In this document: piece after piece, positions 45,746 through 54,008 of the stretch
Numbering within the stretch: the first letter of the stretch is position 1
Layout: each line of letters begins with the position of its first letter
Origin: Lachnospiraceae bacterium
GTDB taxonomy: Bacteria; Bacillota; Clostridia; Lachnospirales; Lachnospiraceae
Assembly: GCA_022792335.1 (NCBI GenBank)
Contig: JAAWAV010000044.1
Coordinates: 19,747 to 83,746 of the forward strand
Length of the DNA stretch: 64,000 bases
Reading direction: 5' to 3'
Program-made: the position numbers and the translations under genes
Notes under the pieces: generated by a model
What the model saw: the letters and a program-made list of their open reading frames with translations, nothing else
The model's database searches: none
What the model was told of the DNA's origin: nothing

Positions 45746-47200
45746 GTGAGTAAGGAAAAAGCACCTAAGAAAATGAGTTTTCCTGTGGCAGTCTTTACGT
45801 TGCTTGTGCTGATCGCCGTTATGGCCGTGGGGCTGGCGGTATTAAAGTTGGGCACGGTTACAGTATTTGCGCTGGTTCTGGTGGCTATGTCTCTCATCGC
45901 TCTGTTTACGGGCTTTTCCATGGATGAGGTACAGGAAACCATTCTGGACGGCTGTAAAAAGGCGATTTTGGTGATTTTGATTCTGATGAGCGTCGGTATG
46001 GTGGTGGGATCCTGGATTGTGTCCGGTGTCATTCCCTCTATTATTTACTACGGCCTTAAGATTCTGTCACCGTCGTATTTCTTGTTAGTGGGTTTTATTA
46101 TCTGCTGTATCGTTTCATTCTTTACGGGAAGCTCTTATACGGCGGCAGGAACTTTGGGCGTGGCTTTTATGGGAATCGGTTACGGTATCGGTATCAACCC
46201 CGGCCTGACGGCGGGAATGGTAATCTCCGGAGCGATCTTTGGTGACAAGATGTCTCCCTTTTCCGATACTACAAACCTGGCGCCTGCCTGTGCGGGCACA
46301 GATATTTTCTTGCATATCAAGTCCATGCTTTTTACAACAGTTCCGGCGACATTAATCGCTGCAGTTTTGTATTTTGTATTGGGGCTACAGTACAGAGGAT
46401 CGTCGGTGGACCTGGCCAATGTGCAGGCCATTTCTGACGGCATCACCGGAGCGTTTCGTGTGAATCCGTTCCTGATACTTATCCCGGTACTGACGATTCT
46501 TCTGGCTATCAAGAAGGTGCCTTCATTCCTGGCCATGCTGACAGGAGCTATGGTGGCCGTGATAGTAGCATTTATCGCCCAGCCTCAGTTTGATGTGGCG
46601 ACGATCTTCAATTCTATTGCAACAGGATTTAGCCAGGAGTTTGACAATGCCATGGTGGCGAGACTCTTTAACCGGGGAGGCATTTCCAGTATGATGACCA
46701 CGGTTTCCTTGTCTCTTCTTTGTCTGGCTTTTGGAGAACTTTTGCAGCGAATGGGCGTTTTGAATGCGATTTTGGATAAGTTGCAGGCGCTGGTGAGAAA
46801 GCCGGGTCCGCTTGTTCTTTCCACCCTGGTTACCTGCCTTTTGACAGTCGTTTTGACAGCCAGCCAGTATGTGGCCATTCTGCTTCCTGGTGAAATTTTC
46901 AAGGAATCCTATGAGAAGGCAGATGTAGCTCCCTATGTCCTTTCCAGGACCCTGGAGGATGGCGGTACTATCTTCTCCTTCCTGGTGCCCTGGTCCATGG
47001 CGGCTATTTATACGTCCGGTGTTTTGGAGGTTCCGACTCTGGAGTCTCTGCCTTATACCTTTATGCCAGTCCTGTGTCCTATCTTTGCCATTGTCTATGC
47101 TCTGACTGGCTTTGCCGTGTTTAAGAAGGACGGTTCTCCAGTAAAGGGGAAGGGAATTTGGTTCAGTAAGAAAGCCAAAGTGGCGGCTGAACAGAAATAA
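45746..47200 (+). CDS. NhaC-type Na+/H+ antiporter or lysine transporter
   Basis: 484 residues from GTG 45746, nine bases after AAGGAGG. About twelve membrane helices. SYTAAGTLGVAFMGIGYGIGINPGLTAGMVISGAIFGDKMSPFSDTTNLAPA is the NhaC signature region (about 130-180). Although named antiporters, members of this family under lysine riboswitches are candidate lysine transporters (LysW) in published comparative work. In this operon the lysine riboswitch is upstream of hyuAB, so uptake or exchange of lysine or of a cyclic relative is more likely than Na+ export. The exact substrate is not proved. Confidence 0.82.
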   Translation: MSKEKAPKKMSFPVAVFTLLVLIAVMAVGLAVLKLGTVTVFALVLVAMSLIALFTGFSMDEVQETILDGCKKAILVILILMSVGMVVGSWIVSGVIPSIIYYGLKILSPSYFLLVGFIICCIVSFFTGSSYTAAGTLGVAFMGIGYGIGINPGLTAGMVISGAIFGDKMSPFSDTTNLAPACAGTDIFLHIKSMLFTTVPATLIAAVLYFVLGLQYRGSSVDLANVQAISDGITGAFRVNPFLILIPVLTILLAIKKVPSFLAMLTGAMVAVIVAFIAQPQFDVATIFNSIATGFSQEFDNAMVARLFNRGGISSMMTTVSLSLLCLAFGELLQRMGVLNAILDKLQALVRKPGPLVLSTLVTCLLTVVLTASQYVAILLPGEIFKESYEKADVAPYVLSRTLEDGGTIFSFLVPWSMAAIYTSGVLEVPTLESLPYTFMPVLCPIFAIVYALTGFAVFKKDGSPVKGKGIWFSKKAKVAAEQK

Positions 47201-47211
47201 ATAGGTTTATG

Positions 47212-47392
47212 AAACCGACCGCGGGCCTTTGCCTTCCCGCAGACACGTCGGATTCTGCACGGCGCTGCGCCGCTTATAAGCCCGGCCTTCTCCCGCGATA
47301 GAAGCGGACGGAAACGGCCGGGCAGCTATGCTCGCGCCGTTTGCAGAATCCTTCCTATCGTCTGTGGGAAGGCAAAGGCCCGCGGTCGGTTT
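47212..47392. repeat. 181-bp nested inverted repeat
   Basis: Outer arms are 33 bases (47212-47244 and 47360-47392, one mismatch, which is a G-U pair in RNA). A second pair of arms (GGATTCTGC-ACGGCGC and GCGCCGT-TT-GCAGAATCC) and a third (CCCGGCC/GGCCGGG) lie inside, so the whole can form one long branched hairpin. It sits between the transporter gene and the convergent XRE gene and probably terminates both. The sequence CAGACGATAGG in its right arm recurs in the repeats at 63.8 kb. Confidence 0.85.
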
Positions 47393-47464
47393 TATGGATC
47401 GTGGAGGAAGAAAAGAAGCGTGTAAGGAATATAGTTTGCTTTTCATATTGTATTTGGAGTTCTT

Positions 47465-47686
47465 TTATTTCGAATCGAAATCAATTAACTCAGTAATATC
47501 CTGTATTTCAAGTGCTTCTGCAATTTTAGACAAGTGTTCAAAGTTGATTACGGTACGAGTTCCCCGAACAATATCGCTGATGGTAGACTCTCTGACTCCA
47601 GATAATTCAGCAAGTTTTTTTTGGGTTATTTTACGCTTTTCAAGCACTTCTTTAATTTTTAGTTTTATAATATAGTTCTTTGTCAT
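47465..47686 (-). CDS. small XRE-family regulator (helix-turn-helix)
   Basis: 73 residues with a Cro/C1-type helix-turn-helix (about 15-68: ITQKKLAELSGVRESTISDIVRGTR). The ATG overlaps the AIPR gene stop (ATGA), so the two are translated together, and it is downstream of AIPR in the operon. A pair of direct 8-base repeats in the promoter spacer (48939-48954) is a likely binding site. It could control the expression of the abortive-infection gene. The A/T-rich base use of the two genes is unlike the surrounding DNA, so a mobile origin is likely. Confidence 0.8.
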   Translation of the reverse strand: MTKNYIIKLKIKEVLEKRKITQKKLAELSGVRESTISDIVRGTRTVINFEHLSKIAEALEIQDITELIDFDSK

Positions 47687-48849
47687 TTTAATTCATCCCC
47701 TGTTGAAAGTAAAACGGTCATGTAAGCCAGATTCCAGATATTTGGGCTTTTGCCTACTGTATTTGGATTATCACCGATTGCAGACGCAAAACACATGATC
47801 TGGTAGGTTAGATTCCTCTTACATTTACTCCAAATATGGATCGGATTTATTCCATTTTTCCATTCATATTTTTCTGTTCTTGGATTATAAACGATTAAAG
47901 AACGGAATGCAGCTACAGTAGGATAAATTAGACCATCCGGGATTTTGTAACTGATATTATGAAGGCCAAATTTACTTGTACCGATTGTGGTGCCATCTTT
48001 ATAACCGGAATATTTTTTTCGGCCATATCTGCCGCCAGCTTCGTTAAATGCGGTTGCAAATTCCATTTCAATCGTGTCATAGAGATCAAAAATATCTGGC
48101 ATAATGTTTACATAGTTACGATAAGATTCCGGATCATTCAAATATAAATTAAGCATTTTAGCTTTAGAAGCATATGCTTTGATAGGATGATTTGTGGCAT
48201 CAAAATTTTTCACATTGAACATATTAATAATCGCTACAATTTCACGGGCATCAATCATTTTTAATTTTTTGTTGGTGTCATTATCAAACGCCTGCTGATT
48301 TTGCTTGAAGGCAATTCTTGCAAAAAAGGGCATACCTTCCAGACCTTCTTTAATCGGATCAAATTTTTGCTGTAATTCCGCCATTGATTTTTCATCTACC
48401 TGGACGGAGGTGTTGCGAGCCTCGGCTAATCCTTCAATAATTTCCTCTACGCCAGTCATAACTTCAAATTGGACATATTGATCAAGACAGGAATTTCGAT
48501 GTTCACATAGGATTTTATAAGTATGCCCCCCATCAATATTACCATGAAATGCATTGTCGGCGAAAGTAATAGTAACTTTTCCCGCTTTACTATTGTATGT
48601 ACAAGCCTTTGCAGAAAGGACAATCCCTCTGTTTTTTAGATGAAAATATCCATCATTACTTTCTAAAGATTCTGTAATTGCCTGAGGCACCATAGATGTT
48701 AAGGTCTGATGTCGAGGATTAGTTTTCATTGGAATACTTTCGGGGATATCGCCGACTTTTACATAAAAAAGATATTTTTTGGACGCAGAATTAAACGGAT
48801 CCTCTAGTTTGCGGAAAGAGCCTTTTTTAATATACATTGTTTTTACCAT
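47683..48849 (-). CDS. AIPR-like abortive infection protein
   Basis: 388 residues from ATG 48849 (AGGAGGATTC upstream); 15 extra codons are in frame without a ribosome site. The central part matches the AIPR family: NIDGGHTYKIL, then EGLAEARNTSVQVDEKSM, then KMIDAREIVAIINMFNV. The C-terminal segment includes YPTVAAFRSLIVYN and a basic end. AIPR proteins are found in phage-defence islands and reported to act in abortive infection; their mechanism is poorly known. Operon with XRE and low G+C support a horizontally gained defence gene. Family match is moderate. Confidence 0.6.
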   Translation of the reverse strand: MVKTMYIKKGSFRKLEDPFNSASKKYLFYVKVGDIPESIPMKTNPRHQTLTSMVPQAITESLESNDGYFHLKNRGIVLSAKACTYNSKAGKVTITFADNAFHGNIDGGHTYKILCEHRNSCLDQYVQFEVMTGVEEIIEGLAEARNTSVQVDEKSMAELQQKFDPIKEGLEGMPFFARIAFKQNQQAFDNDTNKKLKMIDAREIVAIINMFNVKNFDATNHPIKAYASKAKMLNLYLNDPESYRNYVNIMPDIFDLYDTIEMEFATAFNEAGGRYGRKKYSGYKDGTTIGTSKFGLHNISYKIPDGLIYPTVAAFRSLIVYNPRTEKYEWKNGINPIHIWSKCKRNLTYQIMCFASAIGDNPNTVGKSPNIWNLAYMTVLLSTGDELK

Positions 48850-49148
48850 AAAATGAATCCTCCTAAAAAAGTAGTTTTCTTTATCTTTTATCAAGATACT
48901 AATAGGATATATTTTCCATATAGCGCAAAATCATAATAACGCTATTACGCTATTTTGTCAATGAAAATTTTGAATTTTCAAAAAATATAGAAAATAGATT
49001 TAAAACTAAAAAATATGGAAACAGGAAACCTTTGATAGAAAATATCTGCCAAGTGGAACGAGAGCGGTATATAAGGAAGCTGGAAACGCCTGGAAAAGGT
49101 AATACGAACAGAGGAAGTAAAAATACAGTCCCCGGGCCTGTAAAAGAA
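48850..49148. other. intergenic region between AIPR operon and sugar kinase
   Basis: About 300 bases, A/T-rich on the left and more mixed on the right. Apart from the AIPR promoter and operator (48933-48961) and the kinase promoter at the right edge, I see no gene or repeat. Confidence 0.5.
48933..48961 (-). promoter_or_regulatory. promoter and likely operator of AIPR-XRE operon
   Basis: On the minus strand TTGACA (48956-48961), 17 bases, TATTAT (48933-48938). The spacer contains two perfect tandem copies of ACGCTATT on the plus strand (48939-48946 and 48947-48954), and an inverted TAGCG near 48921. A bound XRE dimer would cover the promoter. Confidence 0.6.
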
Positions 49149-49177
49149 TTGCGATAAGAAACAGGGCGTGTTATACT
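49149..49177 (+). promoter_or_regulatory. promoter of the sugar kinase operon
   Basis: TTGCGA (49149-49154), 17 bases, TATACT (49172-49177). Confidence 0.6.
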
Positions 49178-49233
49178 GTTAGCAGCAGAACGGCAAACGG
49201 GCCGTACAGAATAACGGAAGTGGGAGGAATCAC

Positions 49234-50202
49234 ATGAAAAGACTGATTTCCATAGGGGAAGCGTTGATTGATTTTGTACCTCATCAGATTGGATGTGAAT
49301 TAAAAGAGGTAAAGGATTTTAAAGGCGTAGTGGGAGGCGCTCCGGCCAATGTGGGCGGCGCGTATATCAAACTTGGCGGTCCGGCCGCCATGATTACCCA
49401 ACTTGGAAACGATGCATTTGGTGATCGGATCGTGGATGAGTTTGTAGGCCATGGCATTGATGTCAGCCATGTGCTGCGTACAGATGAGGCAAATACCTGT
49501 TTGGCCTTTGTATCTCTGAAAGAGGACGGGAACAGGGACTTTTCCTTTTACCGGAAACCCAGCGCCGACATGCTTATGAGCGCTGACGTGGTGGAGAAAG
49601 GGTGGTTTGAGGATGCTTATGCGCTCCATTTCTGTTCTCTGTGCCTGGGAGACTTTCCCATGAAAGAGGCCCATAGAAAGGCCATTACCTATGCGTTGGC
49701 GTGCGGCGATATGATCAGCTTTGATCCCAATATCCGCTTGCCACTGTGGAAAGACTACGAGGAACTTCGAAAAGCGATTTTGGAGTTTATTCCTTACGCC
49801 CATGTATTGAAGATTTCCGACGAGGAGCTGGAATTTATTACAGGAAAAACAAAAGTGGAGGATGCGAAAGACGTTCTGTTCCAGGAAAATGTGCAGCTTG
49901 TGATCTATACCAAAGGCTCTGAAGGGGCGGAAGCTTACACCAAAACAGCGTCTGCAGACGCGGCATCCAGAAAGGTAAAAGCCATTGATACCACAGGAGC
50001 GGGGGACGCCTTCATCGGTTCTTTCCTGTATCAGCTTTCAGCGGACGGAGTGACGGTGGACACGCTAAAGGACCTGACTTCCCAGCAGCTTGAAAAATAT
50101 CTGCTGTTCTCCAACCGTTACTGTGAATACAGCGTTCTCGGAAACGGCGCCATTGCTTCTTATGCGACGGCCGCCCAGTTTGAAGAATATCTGAAGAAAT
50201 GA
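49234..50202 (+). CDS. PfkB family carbohydrate kinase (fructokinase-like)
   Basis: 322 residues; ATG 49234 after GGGAGGAATC. VVGGAPANVGGAYIKLGG near the N-terminus and DTTGAGDAFIGSF (about 250-262) with the catalytic Asp are the PfkB signatures. It adds a phosphate to a sugar, most likely fructose. It starts a run of plus-strand genes (kinase, holA, sfsA). Confidence 0.88.
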   Translation: MKRLISIGEALIDFVPHQIGCELKEVKDFKGVVGGAPANVGGAYIKLGGPAAMITQLGNDAFGDRIVDEFVGHGIDVSHVLRTDEANTCLAFVSLKEDGNRDFSFYRKPSADMLMSADVVEKGWFEDAYALHFCSLCLGDFPMKEAHRKAITYALACGDMISFDPNIRLPLWKDYEELRKAILEFIPYAHVLKISDEELEFITGKTKVEDAKDVLFQENVQLVIYTKGSEGAEAYTKTASADAASRKVKAIDTTGAGDAFIGSFLYQLSADGVTVDTLKDLTSQQLEKYLLFSNRYCEYSVLGNGAIASYATAAQFEEYLKK

Positions 50203-50249
50203 AACCTGATAGGGAATAAAACTGCACAGAGAAGAAAACCATATCAAGT

Positions 50250-51242
50250 ATGAAAATATTAAATCAGGATATCAAAAACAGAGCCTTCCGCCCCGTATAC
50301 TGTCTGTACGGGGAGGAGGCCTTTTTAAAAAAAAGCTATAAGAATCAGTTGATAGAAGCTGTTTTGGGCGAGGATAGGATGAATTTTCAGAGCTTTTTCG
50401 GAAAGGAAACGGATCTGAATGAGGTCATTGGCCTGGCAGATACCATGCCTTTTTTTTCGGAAAAACGGCTGATTTTAATTGAAAACAGCGGCTTGTTCAA
50501 AAAGGATGCGGAGCCATTACCCTCTTATCTTCCCCGTATGCCGGAGAGCACAGTACTTCTTTTTGTAGAAGAGCAGGTGGACAAACGGAATAAGCTTTAC
50601 AAAAAAGTGAAGGAACTTGGCTATGTGAAGGAACTTGGCAGGCAACCGGAGGGAGAGCTTAAGAAATGGATTCTGCGGAATCTGAAGCAGGAGAACCGAC
50701 AGATTTCCCAGGCGGCCATGGAAATGTTTTTAAACAACGTGGGCGATGACATGGAACATATCCGCACGGAGCTTGACAAACTGGTTGCCTATACGGAAGG
50801 AAGAGAAGGGATTTTTCCGGAGGATGTGGAGGCGATCTGTTCTGTACAGATTACAGGACGGATTTTTGATATGATTACGGATGTCGCATCGGGCCGGCAG
50901 AAAGCCGCCATGGAGAAATATTATGATCTGATGGCGCTGAAAGAGCCGCCTATGAGGATTTTATTTCTGATTGCCAGACAGTTTAACCAGCTCCTTGTGG
51001 TGAAGGAGTTGGTTCTGGCCGGAAGGGGAAAGGATGAGATCGCGAAACAGGCGGGGATTCAGCCTTTTGTGGCCGGGCGGGCTATGGCTCAGGGGAAAAG
51101 TTTTCGGATGGAGGAACTTAGAAACTGTCTGGAAGCCTGCGCGGAGGCAGAGGAAGCCGTAAAAACAGGGCGACTTTCTGACCGTCTGGCGGTGGAACTT
51201 CTGATCATGGAATTTTCTAACAGAAAGAGTATAGCGAAATGA
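50250..51242 (+). CDS. holA: DNA polymerase III delta subunit
   Basis: 330 residues, the normal length. RPVYCLYGEEAFLKKSYKNQL matches the start of the HolA AAA+ domain, where the P-loop is degenerate as in this family; the C-terminal collar domain ends at about 328 (LSDRLAVELLIMEFS). Delta opens the beta clamp in the clamp loader. No strong ribosome site (AAGT near the start), but the frame and length are certain. Downstream is sfsA. Confidence 0.9.
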   Translation: MKILNQDIKNRAFRPVYCLYGEEAFLKKSYKNQLIEAVLGEDRMNFQSFFGKETDLNEVIGLADTMPFFSEKRLILIENSGLFKKDAEPLPSYLPRMPESTVLLFVEEQVDKRNKLYKKVKELGYVKELGRQPEGELKKWILRNLKQENRQISQAAMEMFLNNVGDDMEHIRTELDKLVAYTEGREGIFPEDVEAICSVQITGRIFDMITDVASGRQKAAMEKYYDLMALKEPPMRILFLIARQFNQLLVVKELVLAGRGKDEIAKQAGIQPFVAGRAMAQGKSFRMEELRNCLEACAEAEEAVKTGRLSDRLAVELLIMEFSNRKSIAK

Positions 51243-51270
51243 GTTTCAGAAAACCAGAGGGTAACTGAAG

Positions 51271-51981
51271 ATGAAAGCAGATGTAATTTATGATGGAATG
51301 GAGCAGGGCGTCTTTGAGGGACGCCCTAATCGTTTTGTGGCAGAGGTGGCGCTTGGCGGGAAATCCGTTCGTTGCCATGTGAAAAATACGGGGCGGCTGA
51401 AGGAACTTCTGGTCCCAGGAAGAACTGTGTGGGTACAGCACTGTGAAAAGGAGGAGCGGAAAACGAAATATTCCCTGATTGCAGTGGAAAAGCCGGGACC
51501 TGGCGGAGAACCTGTGCTTGTCAATATTGATTCCCAAGCTCCCAATGGGGCGGCGGCCGGATGGATTCTAAGAGGCGCAGACGGCCTGTTTCAGGAACTG
51601 ACATGTTTAAAAAGGGAAAAGAAGTTTGGAAATTCTAGATTTGACCTGTATTTTGAGGCGGACGGCCGGACATGCTTTATGGAAGTGAAGGGCGTGACTC
51701 TGGATATGGGCGGTGTGGCAAAATTTCCCGATGCGCCCACAAAGCGGGGTGTCAAACATGTAGAGGAGCTTATGGCAGCAGCATCTGCCGGATATGAGGC
51801 ATACATCCTTTTTGTGATCCAGATGAAGGGAATCCGGGCTTTTGCGCCAAATGACAGTACGCATCCGGCTTTTGGAGAGGCTTTGAGGGCCGCGAAGCAG
51901 GCAGGAGTCCATATTTTGGCTTATGATTGTCTGGTTACAGAAAATAGTTTGTCCCTTGATCGACCGGTGGAAGTCTTATAG
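51271..51981 (+). CDS. sfsA: SfsA family DNA/RNA nuclease-like protein
   Basis: 236 residues with CHVKNTGRLKELLVPG in the N-terminal OB-like domain and MEVKGVTL (Glu-X-Lys) with FPDAPTKRGVKHVEEL in the nuclease-like domain. First called a sugar-fermentation stimulation protein, it is now seen as a nuclease-fold protein. GAGGGTAACTGAAG precedes the start. The gene is the last of the run, followed by a long repeat region. Confidence 0.9.
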   Translation: MKADVIYDGMEQGVFEGRPNRFVAEVALGGKSVRCHVKNTGRLKELLVPGRTVWVQHCEKEERKTKYSLIAVEKPGPGGEPVLVNIDSQAPNGAAAGWILRGADGLFQELTCLKREKKFGNSRFDLYFEADGRTCFMEVKGVTLDMGGVAKFPDAPTKRGVKHVEELMAAASAGYEAYILFVIQMKGIRAFAPNDSTHPAFGEALRAAKQAGVHILAYDCLVTENSLSLDRPVEVL

Positions 51982-52010
51982 AATTTTCGAATGGGAGAGA
52001 GGACGCCGAT

Positions 52011-52071
52011 CGGGGACATCCCTCGCAGACACGACTGAAAACCGTCTACCGTCTGCTCAGGGATGTCCCCG
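52011..52071. repeat. left hairpin of the 52-kb repeat region
   Basis: Thirteen-base arms (52011-52023 and 52059-52071) enclose a 35-base segment (52023-52057) that has an exact inverted copy at 52349-52383, 300 bases further. Inside the segment are GCAGAC and GTCTGC arms. Confidence 0.8.
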
Positions 52072-52074
52072 GTT

Positions 52075-52360
52075 GGCCAGCGTTTAAATAGCTGAGAATT
52101 GGAGAGGCGTGGCTTTATCCGTAAGCAGAAGATAGGCGTTTACCGGTCGGCCAGCGCCGAAATTATTGAGAAGTGGGAGAGGAGCGGCTTTATCCGTAAG
52201 CAGAAGATAGGCGTTTACCGGTCGGGCCAGCGTTTAAATAGTTGAGAATTGGAGAGGAGTGGCCTTATCCGTAAGCAGAAGATAGGCGTTCACCGGTCGG
52301 CCAGCGCCGAAATTATTGAGAAGTGGGAGAGGAGCGGCCTTATCCGTAAGCAGACGGTAG
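52075..52360. repeat. 74/76-bp alternating tandem repeat
   Basis: Units start at 52075, 52149, 52225 and 52299. Odd units read GGCCAGCGTTTAAATAG and even ones GGCCAGCGCCGAAATTATTG at the start, and all share GAGAGG, TTATCCGTAAGCAGA and GATAGGCG. The higher-order period is 150 bases (A-B-A-B). It lies between sfsA and pyk and contains no gene. Confidence 0.85.
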
Positions 52361-52410
52361 ACGGTTTTCAGTCGTGTCTGCGACGGATAAGGCCGCTCCT
52401 CTCCCACTTC
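52320..52410. terminator. long perfect hairpin between sfsA and pyk
   Basis: Twenty-eight-base perfect arms (52320-52347 and 52383-52410) with a 35-base loop that is itself partly paired. It ends ten bases before the pyk stop, so it probably terminates pyk on the minus strand and the sfsA transcript. It includes half of the last tandem unit. Confidence 0.7.
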
Positions 52411-52419
52411 CCATAAAAT

Positions 52420-53838
52420 TTACAATTTAATGATTCGCATCATATCGATGGCACTATGCCTCTCATGAGGTCCGCCGGAGATCACGATGGTGTCTCCCTC
52501 CTCCACAATACCGGAACGAAGGGCAATCTCCTCCGCATGACGAAACAGACTGTCGGCGCTCAGTTGTTCACTGGCCTGGAAGGGATACACTCCCCAGGTC
52601 AGATTTAACTGCCGCAGGGCCTTTGCATCCACCGTTGGTGCAATGACAGGAGCAGCAGGCCGGTAGTCGGCGATCATCCTTGCACTTCGACCAGTTCTGG
52701 TGACAGCTACAATGGCTTTCGCATCCAGATAATTGGAGGAAGTGATGGTGGCAATTCCTACCGCCACGGCGGGCGTTCTCTCAAGAGCCAGAGAATCGTG
52801 GAGGTCAGAAAAACGTTTCTTATAGTTGATATTTTTTTCTGTCTCTTCTGCAATCTCTGCCATGGTACGTACAGCTTCCGTGGGATAATCTCCGGCCGCT
52901 GTTTCTCCGGAGAGCATGATTGCCGTGGTGCCGTCATAAATGGCATTTGCCACATCGGAGACCTCGGCTCTGGTGGGACGGGGACTCTTGGTCATGGATT
53001 CCAGCATCTGAGTGGCAGTGACCACATGCTTTCCGGCCAGATAGCATTTCTTGATGATGGTTTTCTGAATACCGGGTAACTCACGGAAAGGAATTTCCAC
53101 GCCCATATCCCCGCGGGCCACCATGATACCGTCCGCCAGCTCTAAAATCTCATCCAGATGCTCGATTCCCTGAGTATTTTCGATCTTTGCGATAATCTGG
53201 ATTCGCTTTCCGCCATTGTCATCTAAAAGTTTGCGGAGCTTGCGGATATCGTCTGCAGTTCTTGTAAAAGAAGCGGCGACAAAATCTATGTCCTGCGAAA
53301 TGCCGAAGAGAATATCGTTTCGGTCTGCCTCGCTGATATAGGGCATGGGAATTTCCAGATTGGGTATATTGATACTTTTCCGATTGCTGATGGTTCCGCC
53401 GTTGATGATTCGGCATACCACATCGGATCCGTCAATGCGTTCTACGAACATGGCGAGTTTTCCGTCGTCGATGAGAATCCTGGTACCGATGGTCACGCAG
53501 GAAGCAAGCCCTGAAAAGGTTAAACCGATACCGTTTTCATTTCCAGGTTCGGAAGAGGCGCTTAAAGTGAAACTCTGACCGGCCTCCAGAGCGACGGAAC
53601 CGTTTTCAAAATCCCGTATCCGGATTTCCGGCCCCTTAGTATCGAGAAGCAAGGCGACGGGACGCTCCATTTCAGCGCTTATCCGTTTTACCCGATCCAT
53701 GCGGACCTTTTGCTCTTCGTGGGAACCATGGGAAAAATTAAAGCGGGCGCAGTCCATACCGCTGTTCATCAGGGCGCGGATGGCCTCGTCCGTATCGACT
53801 GCAGGTCCCATGGTACAGATAATTTTCGTTTTTCGCAT
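52420..53838 (-). CDS. pyk: pyruvate kinase
   Basis: 472 residues from ATG 53838 (AAGGAGGAGACAATT upstream), the normal start MRKTKIICTMGPA; an in-frame extension to 53880 is part of the leader hairpin. ARFNFSHGSHEE, DTKGPEIR, MVARGDMGVEIP and ATQMLESM are the family motifs, with the Lys for phosphoryl transfer in IIAKIEN. It makes pyruvate and ATP from phosphoenolpyruvate. It is the short form, without the extra C-terminal phosphoenolpyruvate-utiliser domain found in Bacillus. Confidence 0.95.
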   Translation of the reverse strand: MRKTKIICTMGPAVDTDEAIRALMNSGMDCARFNFSHGSHEEQKVRMDRVKRISAEMERPVALLLDTKGPEIRIRDFENGSVALEAGQSFTLSASSEPGNENGIGLTFSGLASCVTIGTRILIDDGKLAMFVERIDGSDVVCRIINGGTISNRKSINIPNLEIPMPYISEADRNDILFGISQDIDFVAASFTRTADDIRKLRKLLDDNGGKRIQIIAKIENTQGIEHLDEILELADGIMVARGDMGVEIPFRELPGIQKTIIKKCYLAGKHVVTATQMLESMTKSPRPTRAEVSDVANAIYDGTTAIMLSGETAAGDYPTEAVRTMAEIAEETEKNINYKKRFSDLHDSLALERTPAVAVGIATITSSNYLDAKAIVAVTRTGRSARMIADYRPAAPVIAPTVDAKALRQLNLTWGVYPFQASEQLSADSLFRHAEEIALRSGIVEEGDTIVISGGPHERHSAIDMMRIIKL

Positions 53839-53858
53839 AATTGTCTCCTCCTTTATTA

Positions 53859-53954
53859 CCATCGGTTGACAAGGACACACACGGAGAGAAAGCGACGAAG
53901 TCCCTGTGGATCATTCCTCCTTCTCCGACCGTGCATGCTCTTCTCAACCGATGG
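53859..53954 (-). promoter_or_regulatory. long-range inverted repeat in the pyk leader
   Basis: CCATCGGTTGA (53859-53869) and TCAACCGATGG (53944-53954) pair perfectly; the 74 bases between them include pyrimidine-rich and purine-rich parts that could pair too. It lies 20 bases upstream of the pyk start, so it could be an mRNA leader structure. Its role is unknown. Confidence 0.4.
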
Positions 53955-54008
53955 CAAGGTAATATTAAAAAATATTTGGCTTCTTTCTGCAAAACTGCCG
54001 TGGCCAAA

